Assembly (NCBI RefSeq): GCF_003337235.1
Contig: NZ_QPJC01000008.1
Span: forward strand, 124,001 to 188,000
DNA length: 64,000 nucleotides
Source: Halopolyspora algeriensis
Lineage (GTDB): Bacteria; Actinomycetota; Actinomycetes; Mycobacteriales; Pseudonocardiaceae
Direction of reading: 5' to 3'
Positions 44,404 to 51,048 of this stretch are shown here, piece by piece. Numbering within the stretch: position 1 is the first letter of the stretch; each line of letters begins with the position of its first letter. The notes under the pieces were generated by a model. That model was given only the letters and a program-made list of their open reading frames with translations, had not been told where the DNA came from and did no database searches. The translations under genes and the position numbers were made by a program.

Positions 44404-44997
44404 ATGATCGCTGTGCGCAATGTCTACCGTGGACTGATCGCCGGAGCGCTCGGGCTTCCGTTGGCGTTCGGGGCACCCAGCGTGGCTCTGGCCGGTGAGT
44501 ACGACAAGGACGGCGGGGGCTACCACAAGTCCGACGAGGGCCACGGCAACAAGGACGACGGGGAAAACGGCAAGAAGGACGGCAAGGGCGACCGCAAGAA
44601 GTCCGACGCGGGCGACGGTGACAAGGCCGTGGACGCCAGCCGGCCGAGTTCGGAGCAGGTGCAGGGCCAGGAGAACACCGGCGGGCAGGAGCAGGAGACC
44701 GATCAGAAGAACGCGAGCTCGTTCTCGATCTACCAGTTCGTCTTCGGCGGTAAGGGTGACCCGCTGCAGACGGTCACGCCCATGGTCGACCAGACGAACG
44801 AGGGCACGACCGAGCAGAACCAGGGCTTCGCGCAGGGACAGGCCTCCGAGCAGGGCCAGGATGTCAGCCAGGGCGCCACTCTGAACAAGGGCTCCGGCAC
44901 GAGCGAGGACACTCGGACGGAGGAAACCTCCGAGCAGGGCCAGGGCTCCGGACAGGGTCAGACCGCTGAGGAGGGGCAGGCCACCGAGAAGATGTGA
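44404..44997 (+). CDS. secreted low-complexity Gln/Gly/Glu-rich protein
   Basis: Exported protein of 197 residues that I do not recognise. A signal peptide (MIAVRNVYRGLIAGALGLPL, cleaved after APSVALA, about residue 30) is followed by a charged Lys/Asp/Gly region (31-75). A short ordered-looking segment SFSIYQFVFGGKGDPLQTVT comes next (about 107-126). A C-terminal part is built of EQGQ/GQGQ units (QGFAQGQASEQGQDVSQGAT and similar). Cysteines are absent. The middle resembles actinobacterial cell-wall proteins only in style. ATG at 44404 follows GAGAGGA. A perfect 40-bp palindrome follows as terminator. Confidence 0.6.
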   Translation: MIAVRNVYRGLIAGALGLPLAFGAPSVALAGEYDKDGGGYHKSDEGHGNKDDGENGKKDGKGDRKKSDAGDGDKAVDASRPSSEQVQGQENTGGQEQETDQKNASSFSIYQFVFGGKGDPLQTVTPMVDQTNEGTTEQNQGFAQGQASEQGQDVSQGATLNKGSGTSEDTRTEETSEQGQGSGQGQTAEEGQATEKM

Positions 44998-45010
44998 GTA
45001 CGTCCGTGAA

Positions 45011-45050
45011 GCAGCCGGTGGCGGGCCCGGCCGGGCCCGCCACCGGCTGC
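45011..45050 (+). terminator. perfect 40-bp palindrome after the secreted-protein gene
   Basis: Bases 45011-45030, beginning GCAGCCGGTGGCGGG, are followed without spacer by their exact reverse complement (45031-45050). The RNA would fold as a very stable hairpin 14 bases after the stop. There is no U-tract. It probably terminates transcription from the left, and also from the tRNA side. Confidence 0.7.
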
Positions 45051-45100
45051 CACGGGAAATCGCCGCTGCGGGCGGGATATCGGTGCACGGTGTCCGCGAG

Positions 45101-45174
45101 TGAGGCCGGCGGGATTCGAACCCGCACTGGCTAGGACCTAAACCTAGTGCCTCTGCCAATTGGGCTACGGCCCC
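45101..45174 (-). tRNA. tRNA with anticodon UAG (Leu), short variable arm
   Basis: The 74-nt cloverleaf has acceptor GGGGCCG/CGGCCTC (one G-T pair), a 3-bp D stem with loop AATTGG, anticodon stem CTAGG/CCTAG with loop TTTAGGT, variable loop CCAGT and T arm GCGGG, TTCGAAT, CCCGC; discriminator A. Loop positions 34-36 are TAG, which reads the leucine codon CUA. CCA is not encoded. Leucine tRNAs normally have a long variable arm; this one has 5 bases, so the amino-acid identity is less certain than the anticodon. Confidence 0.8.
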
Positions 45175-45329
45175 GATGTTTCCAGCCTAGCGTGTGCTCG
45201 CGAGAGTCCTTGCGGCGGTCGAACTCCGCGCCGGGCGGGTTTTCGGCGCGACACGGGCAACCACGGGTGAGAACCTTTGAGCTGTGTGATCTACCGTGTA
45301 CGCAGCCAGGTGAACACGAAGGAGGACAC

Positions 45330-45551
45330 GTGGCCCGCGACCCCGACGCCATCCAGCGAGACATCGAGAAAGCCCGTGATGCGCTGGCCGCGACACTCGA
45401 CGAACTGGAAACCAAGGCGAACCCGACGCGCGCCGTCGAAGTCGGAAAGGCCACTGTCCAGGAGAAACTGAACGACCCGAGAGTGCGCTACGCGCTGATC
45501 GGCTTCGGAGCCCTGGTGACGGTCGCCCTGGTACGCAAACTGTTCCGCTGA
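45330..45551 (+). CDS. DUF3618 family protein
   Basis: Small membrane-associated protein of 73 residues. The N-terminal part ARDPDAIQRDIEKARDALAA is the DUF3618 signature (xIExxRxxLAxTLDEL), and a hydrophobic end RYALIGFGALVTVALVRKLF forms one helix. Members are widespread in Actinobacteria, often next to phage-holin-like envelope proteins; function is unknown. The GTG at 45330 follows GGAGGA. It stands alone. Confidence 0.85.
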   Translation: MARDPDAIQRDIEKARDALAATLDELETKANPTRAVEVGKATVQEKLNDPRVRYALIGFGALVTVALVRKLFR

Positions 45552-45661
45552 CCGTTCGACGCGTGTGCGCTGCTGTTCGACAAGCAGGACCCGTGGCCCT
45601 GTGGCTCGAGCCGCACGACATACCCGGCACAGGCCCGCATGCCGGGAACGTGCTCGTGGCA

Positions 45662-46432
45662 TCAGCGCAGGAGCGGTAGCAGAGCCTCGTTGAGCAATCG
45701 GTCGACGAAGCGCTGATCCAGCGGCTCGCCGGTGAGCATCAGTCGGTGGATCAGCGCGGCCCCGGCCAGTTCGACAACGGTGTCGATGGGGGCGTCGGTG
45801 CGGATTTCACCGCGCTGGAGGCTGCGTTCGATGATGCGGCGCAGCATGTTCCGCTGTGGAAGCAGGAAGGACTCCCGGAACGCCTCGGCCAGTTCGGGCT
45901 CGTGCGGCAGCTCGCCGACCAGCGCCTGTGCGGCCTTGCCGATCGGGCCGGTGAGGAATCCGGCGAAGGCGCTCAGGAACTCCCGCAGGTCGGCATCGAT
46001 CGCGCCGTGGTCGGGTTCGGGAATGTTCCGCCGGACGAGCTGGGTGCAGGTGTCGATGACCAGTTCCAGCTTGGATTCCCAGCGGCGGTAGATGGTGGCC
46101 TTACCCGCCCTGGCACGTGCGGCGACCGCGTCCATCGTCAGTGCGCGATAACCCACCTCGGCCATCACCTCCAGGGCGGCATTGCGCAGGGCGGCGTCCC
46201 TGCTGGCATCGCGCGGGCGTCCCCTGCCGGGCGCGGGGGAGCGGCCACCGCCGCCCGGGGTGGCAACCGAGCGCGTGTGCTCCTCACGCGTTCGCTCCGC
46301 TGGGGTGCTGCCGGTTCGAACACCGGCCGCGGTGTTGTCGGCGTGGGTGTTTTCAGCAGAAGTGCCGCCGGTGGGGACACCGTCCGTTCCGGCGTTGCTG
46401 ATGGGTACGTTCACGGCGGACATCCTCGACAT
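45662..46432 (-). CDS. TetR/AcrR family regulator with long low-complexity N-terminus
   Basis: Transcriptional regulator of 256 residues. The DNA-binding part begins near residue 69 with GRGRPRDASRDAALRNAALE and contains the helix-turn-helix YRALTMDAVAARARAGKATI, then YRRWESK. The C-terminal ligand domain ends DQRFVDRLLNEALLPLLR. About 65 residues rich in Thr, Gly, Ala and Arg precede the fold, unusual for the family. The ATG at 46432 follows GAAGGGA; a later start at 46423 is possible. The target and inducer are unknown; the adjacent small gene is on the same strand. Confidence 0.85.
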   Translation of the reverse strand: MSRMSAVNVPISNAGTDGVPTGGTSAENTHADNTAAGVRTGSTPAERTREEHTRSVATPGGGGRSPAPGRGRPRDASRDAALRNAALEVMAEVGYRALTMDAVAARARAGKATIYRRWESKLELVIDTCTQLVRRNIPEPDHGAIDADLREFLSAFAGFLTGPIGKAAQALVGELPHEPELAEAFRESFLLPQRNMLRRIIERSLQRGEIRTDAPIDTVVELAGAALIHRLMLTGEPLDQRFVDRLLNEALLPLLR

Positions 46433-46482
46433 CGGATCCCTTCACTCCACTGTGAACGCTACCGAGGTCGGCCCACTCGTGC

Positions 46483-46803
46483 TCACCGGGCCATGTGCCC
46501 GGTGTGCCCCTTGTCGGCGGCGGCGCTGGCCTGCTGTGCCGCGGCGAGGGTCGCCTCGTCGGACAGCCCGTGCCTGGCCTGCAGGTAGGCGGTGCTGAAC
46601 GCGAAGCCGTCCCCGTCGAGCAGGTGGATCACCACGCGGCCGGACTGGTTCGGGGCCACTTCCTCGATGAGCTGGTCGGCCTTGTCCCGCGCGGCGATCA
46701 AGCCGGGAGCACGAGCGGTCTGGGTCTCCGTTCCCGAGGTGACGGTGACCGACCAGTCGTCGCCGTCGGGCAGGTAGTTGGCAGTGATGTGTCCGGTAGC
46801 CAT
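46483..46803 (-). CDS. hypothetical protein, 106 aa
   Basis: Cytoplasmic protein without a recognised family. The first 35 residues look like beta strands (HITANYLPDGDDWSVTVTSG, then TETQTARAPGL), followed by a helix (AARDKADQLIEEVAP) and another strand (GRVVIHLLDGDGFAFST). The C-terminus is Ala-rich and ends GHTGHMAR. The composition and ATG at 46803 support real coding. It ends 51 bases before the TetR gene and could be co-transcribed with it. Confidence 0.6.
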   Translation of the reverse strand: MATGHITANYLPDGDDWSVTVTSGTETQTARAPGLIAARDKADQLIEEVAPNQSGRVVIHLLDGDGFAFSTAYLQARHGLSDEATLAAAQQASAAADKGHTGHMAR

Positions 46804-46925
46804 GGTGTGCCTCCGCGTCGGGCAAGCTCCATATCGTGTGACGTCGCACCTTGTCGCGCCGGTGCCGTGGCTGGTGCCCCGCAGCAGGCGCAGGCGGCTC
46901 GGTCACCGCACGTTGGTCACCGACT

Positions 46926-47519
46926 TTACGGGTTTTGCCGCCGCAAGTCCGCCGGGTGGTCGATATCGAAACCCTCGGCGATGTCGTCACAGGGTACGAG
47001 TGTCACCTCGTGATGGCGAAGGTACTCCCGCGCACCGGAGTCCCCGGTGGCCGAGGCGCGTATCCCGGCCCAGTGCTCGCGGCCCAGCAGCACGGGGTGG
47101 CCACGCACTCCCGCATAGGTCGCCGCAGCGAGCGCGGAGGGGCTCGCGTGGTCGGCGATCCTGCGGGCGGCCTCCGCCGTGACACCGGGCATGTCGACGG
47201 GCAGGACCAGCATCGAGACCACCTCGTCGGCACGGTCCTCGTCCGTCAGCGCATCGAACGCCGTGTGCAGGGAGGAGGCCAGGCCGCTTGCCCAGTCGGG
47301 GTTGACGAGCAGCGTGGCCTGCGGCAGGTGTGCCCGCCGGGTCACCTCCTCGGCCGCTGCCCCGAGAACCACCAGCACGGGATCGCACCCGGCCGCGGCG
47401 AGCACTCCCGCGGCCCGTTCGACGAACAGCGTGCCACCGTGGTCCACCAGTGCTTTGGGGCGACCGAAGCGGTGGCCCGCCCCGGCTGCCGGCACCACCC
47501 CGGCCACCGCCTCACGCAT
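46926..47519 (-). CDS. MocA/MobA-like molybdenum cofactor nucleotidyltransferase
   Basis: NTP transferase of 197 residues. The nucleotide motif is VPAAGAGHRFGRPKALVDHG near the N-terminus (pattern LAAGxxxRxGxxK). The metal Asp is in MLVLPVDMPGVTAE (about 108), and GHPVLLGREHWAGI and DIDHPADL near the end match MocA-type cytidylyltransferases. It probably adds CMP to molybdopterin for xanthine dehydrogenase. It overlaps xdhC by 8 bases, which ties it to maturation of the Mo enzyme. Confidence 0.85.
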   Translation of the reverse strand: MREAVAGVVPAAGAGHRFGRPKALVDHGGTLFVERAAGVLAAAGCDPVLVVLGAAAEEVTRRAHLPQATLLVNPDWASGLASSLHTAFDALTDEDRADEVVSMLVLPVDMPGVTAEAARRIADHASPSALAAATYAGVRGHPVLLGREHWAGIRASATGDSGAREYLRHHEVTLVPCDDIAEGFDIDHPADLRRQNP

Positions 47520-48618
47520 GGGCGTGGATCGGGCCGGTGGTGTGGGTCAGCGGGCGCGCGCTCGTGCCGGTGCGTGCGGTGATGATCTCCGCGGCGATGG
47601 ACACCGCCGTTTCCTCGGGAGTGCGCGCTCCCAGGTCGAGGCCGATGGGAGCACGCAGGCGGCTCAGTTCCTCCTCGGTCGACCCGGCCTCACGCAGGCG
47701 GCGGAGCCGGTCGGTGTGGGTCCGGCGGGAGCCCAGCGCCCCGATGTAGGCGGCACGGCTGCGCAGGGCTTCCCGCAGGACCGGAACGTCGAACTTGGCG
47801 TCGTGGGTGAGGACGCAGATCACCGTGCGCGCGTCGATGCCGGCCTCGACGAGGTACTCGTGCGGCCACCGCACGACCACCTCGTCCGCGTCCGGGAAGC
47901 GTTCCGGGGTGGTGAACACGGCACGAGCGTCGCACACCGTCACGCGATAGCCCAGGAACCTGCCCTGGCGTGCGAGCGCGGCGGCGTGATCGATCGCACC
48001 GAAGATCAGCATCCGCGGCGGCGTGCTCCAGGATTCGACGAACACCGCGTGCTCCGCGCTCCGGCCGTCGGGCCCCGCCCCGCCGGAACGGGACAGGCAT
48101 ACCCGGCGCAGGTCGGAGACGTCCTGTTCGAGCATGGCCCGGGCCAGCACGGTGATGCGGTCGTCGAGATCCTCCTCGGCCGTGCTGCCGTCGCGGTCCT
48201 GTGGCCACACGGCCAGGGTGGCACCGGTCTCCAGGACGCGGGCCAGCGCGACGGGCTCACCGGCGAGCCCCGCCCGGAGCGCCGCGAGCAGGGCCGTGTC
48301 GCGGTGCGGATCGACGGGCTGGATGTGCACGTCGATCCGCCCCCCGCAGGTCAAGCCCACCGCGAACGGGTCATCGGGGTCGTAGTCGAACTCCGACCGC
48401 ACCGGCAGGCCGGTGTCCAGCGACTCCAGGGCCAGCGCGTGCACCGATCCCTCGATGCACCCCCCGGACAGACTGCCCACCACGGTCCCGTCGGAGCGCA
48501 CCGCCAGAGCGGCCCCGACCCCGCGCGGCGCGCTGCCTCGTACCGAGATCACCGAGGCGACCGCAAAGCTCTCGCCCGCCTCGGCCCACCTCAGCAACTC
48601 TCCGGCGATGTCGCGCAC
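47512..48618 (-). CDS. xdhC: XdhC/CoxI family Mo-hydroxylase maturation factor
   Basis: Chaperone that binds molybdenum cofactor, promotes its sulfuration and inserts it into xanthine dehydrogenase. The 368-residue protein has the N-terminal XdhC/CoxI domain (SVRGSAPRGVGAALAVRSDG and SLSGGCIEGSVHALAL, about 25-65) and a C-terminal Rossmann domain (LIFGAIDHAAALARQGRFLG, about 212; IGALGSRRTHTDRLRRL). The GTG at 48618 follows GAAGGAGG. It lies between the NCS2 permease and the MocA-like gene on the purine-cluster strand. Confidence 0.92.
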   Translation of the reverse strand: MRDIAGELLRWAEAGESFAVASVISVRGSAPRGVGAALAVRSDGTVVGSLSGGCIEGSVHALALESLDTGLPVRSEFDYDPDDPFAVGLTCGGRIDVHIQPVDPHRDTALLAALRAGLAGEPVALARVLETGATLAVWPQDRDGSTAEEDLDDRITVLARAMLEQDVSDLRRVCLSRSGGAGPDGRSAEHAVFVESWSTPPRMLIFGAIDHAAALARQGRFLGYRVTVCDARAVFTTPERFPDADEVVVRWPHEYLVEAGIDARTVICVLTHDAKFDVPVLREALRSRAAYIGALGSRRTHTDRLRRLREAGSTEEELSRLRAPIGLDLGARTPEETAVSIAAEIITARTGTSARPLTHTTGPIHAHA

Positions 48619-48672
48619 GATGCCTCCTTCGTTGTGCGAACCGTGATCGTGCCGACGGCGCTCGCTGCTTTC

Positions 48673-50139
48673 TCACCCGGCGCCGAAGAGGGTCTTGACT
48701 CCCTCGATCCCGAAGTAGAGGGCGAAGACCACGGCGAGAACGCCCATGATCCCACCGATCTCGCGGAGCCGGCCCTTGCAGACCTTGATCGCGCAGTAGG
48801 CGATGAGCCCTGCGCCGACACCGTTGGTGATCGAGTAGGTGAACGGAATGATCGCCACGGTGAGAAAGACCGGGATGACGTAATCACCGTCGTTCCACGG
48901 GATGTTGGCGCATTGCGCCATCATCATGCCGCCGACGACCACGAGCGCGGGAGCCGCGGCCTGCGCCGGAACGACCGCGGCCAGGGGAGTGAACAGCATG
49001 GTCGCCGCGAACAGCGCACCGGTGACCACGCTCGCGAGCCCGGTACGGGCGCCCTCGCCGACACCGGCGGCCGACTCCAGGAACACCGTGTTCGGTGCGG
49101 ACCCGGCGAGGCCGCCCGAGGCCGCACCGACACCGTCGACCAGCAGGATGCGCCCCATGCCCCGGATCTTGCCGCGGGAATTCATCAACCCGGCCTCGTT
49201 GCCGACACTGGTGATGGTGCCCATCGCGTCGAAGAATCCGGACAGCACGAGGGTGAACAGAAAGACCGTTCCGGCCACGGCGCCGGCGGAGACGAAACCG
49301 CCGAAGAGATCGATGGTGCCGAGCAGGCTGAAGTCCGGTATCGAGACCAGGCTGGAGGGCAACTCCGGCGCGGTCCGTCCCCAGGCTCCCTCGGGGATGT
49401 CGAACGCCGAGTTGACGATGATCGACAGCACCGTTCCGGTGGCGATGCTGATGAGAATGGCGCCCGGGACCTTGCGCGCCACGAGCACGACCATCAGCAG
49501 CAGCGTCAGGCAGAACAGCGTGATCGGCCACCCGCCCATGCTGCCGCTGTCGCCCATCTGGACCGGGACGGTGGTGTCGGCCGCATCCGGAACGCGGGTG
49601 ACGAACCCGGCGCTGACCAGGCCGACCAGCGCGATGTAGAGGCCGATGCCGACGGTCAGTGCGGTCTTGAGCGGAAGTGGGATCGCGTTGATGATCCGTT
49701 CACGCACCCCGCTGATGGCCATCAGGATGATGCAGATGCCTTCGAGCACCACCAGCCCGAACGCCTGGGCCCAGGTCATTTCCGGTGCGATGGTGAAGGC
49801 CACGATGGGGATCGCACCGAGCCCGGCGGCCATCGACAGCGGGGCGTTGCCGACCACACCCATGAGGATCGTCAGGAGACCGGCGCACAGTGCCGTGGAG
49901 GTGGTCAGGGCCGTGGTGCTCAGGGTGGCTCCGGTCGCGTCGGACGAGGAGCCGAGGATGAGCGGGTTGAGCAGCACGATGTAGGACATCGCGACGAAGG
50001 TCGTGAGTCCGCCCCGCAACTCGCGGGAGACCGTGGAGCCGCGAGCGGTGATGCGGAAGTATCGGTCGATCGCCGAGCGGCGTGCTTCCGCGGGTTCCGC
50101 ATCGAACTCACGGGTTTCCGGTCTCAGTTGCTGGGTCAT
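48673..50139 (-). CDS. NCS2/AzgA family purine permease
   Basis: Proton-coupled nucleobase transporter of 488 residues with about 12 helices. AzgA-type motifs are TTFVAMSYIVLLNPLILG near 46, GNAPLSMAAGLGAIPIVAF, LSGFFDAMGTITSVGNEAGL (about 282) and GVGAASGGLAGSAPNTVFLE. These enzymes import adenine, hypoxanthine or guanine, which fits the surrounding purine genes. The ATG at 50139 follows GGGAGGA. An N-terminal soluble tail of 35 residues precedes the first helix. Confidence 0.9.
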   Translation of the reverse strand: MTQQLRPETREFDAEPAEARRSAIDRYFRITARGSTVSRELRGGLTTFVAMSYIVLLNPLILGSSSDATGATLSTTALTTSTALCAGLLTILMGVVGNAPLSMAAGLGAIPIVAFTIAPEMTWAQAFGLVVLEGICIILMAISGVRERIINAIPLPLKTALTVGIGLYIALVGLVSAGFVTRVPDAADTTVPVQMGDSGSMGGWPITLFCLTLLLMVVLVARKVPGAILISIATGTVLSIIVNSAFDIPEGAWGRTAPELPSSLVSIPDFSLLGTIDLFGGFVSAGAVAGTVFLFTLVLSGFFDAMGTITSVGNEAGLMNSRGKIRGMGRILLVDGVGAASGGLAGSAPNTVFLESAAGVGEGARTGLASVVTGALFAATMLFTPLAAVVPAQAAAPALVVVGGMMMAQCANIPWNDGDYVIPVFLTVAIIPFTYSITNGVGAGLIAYCAIKVCKGRLREIGGIMGVLAVVFALYFGIEGVKTLFGAG

Positions 50140-50431
50140 GCGTCCTCCCATGCCGGTGGGCGCCCTGGGGCGTACTCGTGCGAGAAGTACGGCCCGGACT
50201 GCTCGCCGAACCGCCATTCGGAAATTGCGGCCGACTGTTGCGGGGGCGTTTAGTCAATTCGTTTCGACAGCCGATCGACGGGATATTCCACGATCGGAAC
50301 GGAGCCATTTCGGCGAAGAGGAGAATGGTCGCTGAATTGCTCCGGCACGACACCGCACCGACCCGGTCGTCGGTCCGGCTGCCGCTGTGCGGCGGTGTCA
50401 CCGCTGTGGCGACACCACCGTAGTCGTCGCC

Positions 50432-50929
50432 TCAGTACTCGATGCGGTCGGCCTTGACCTGCCAGGCATCGAAAGGAGCGGTGCGGTCTTCGGCGGGCAG
50501 GTGGTGCACCGTTGTCGGCCACACCGAGTCGGGATCGGTGAACAGTTCGTAAAAAGCACGGTCGTCGAACCCGGCCACGGCGGCGTCGTCCCGGTCGGCG
50601 GCGTAGACGATGCTGTCCAGCCGGGACCACAGCGCGGAGGCCAGGCACATCGGGCACGGTTCACACGAACTCACCAGGATGCAGCCGTCGAGTTTGAACG
50701 TGTTGAGCGCACGGCAGGCATTGCGGATCGCGGTCACTTCGGCGTGCGCGGTCGGATCGAGATTCGAGGTGACGAGGTTCGTGCCGGTGGCGACGACCTC
50801 GCCGCCGGAGACGATCAGTGCCCCGAACGGCCCTCCGCCTGTTGCGACACTGTCGGTGGCCAGGCGTATCGCCTCGCTCATCCACCGGCTCTGCCGGTGG
50901 TCGGGTGCGGATCGGGTCTCCATGGACAC
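50432..50929 (-). CDS. guaD: guanine deaminase, CDA-fold (GuaD-like)
   Basis: Zinc deaminase converting guanine to xanthine. The 165-residue protein has the cytidine-deaminase fold with HAE in TAHAEVTAIRNACRAL (about 66-68) and the Cys pair in SSCEPCPMCLASALW (about 93-96). FDDRAFYELFTDPDSVWP near 130 is typical of GuaD. The GTG at 50929 is 5 bases from AAGGAG; an ATG two codons later is farther away. It sits between the XDH genes and the permease, supplying xanthine to XDH. Confidence 0.88.
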   Translation of the reverse strand: MSMETRSAPDHRQSRWMSEAIRLATDSVATGGGPFGALIVSGGEVVATGTNLVTSNLDPTAHAEVTAIRNACRALNTFKLDGCILVSSCEPCPMCLASALWSRLDSIVYAADRDDAAVAGFDDRAFYELFTDPDSVWPTTVHHLPAEDRTAPFDAWQVKADRIEY

Positions 50930-51048
50930 GGATACTCCTTGGGAGCAAATCGGATTCGTGGGCCGGGCGCGGACACGTTCGCCCGGGGTGGTTTCGGACA
51001 CGGCCGGAGAAATCCCGAAACCACCCTCGAACGAAAGTCCCGGAGGAA

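Noticed and set aside
45101-45330. tRNA as integration site of a mobile element
   Set aside because: No integrase, direct repeat of the tRNA end or foreign gene content is seen on either side.
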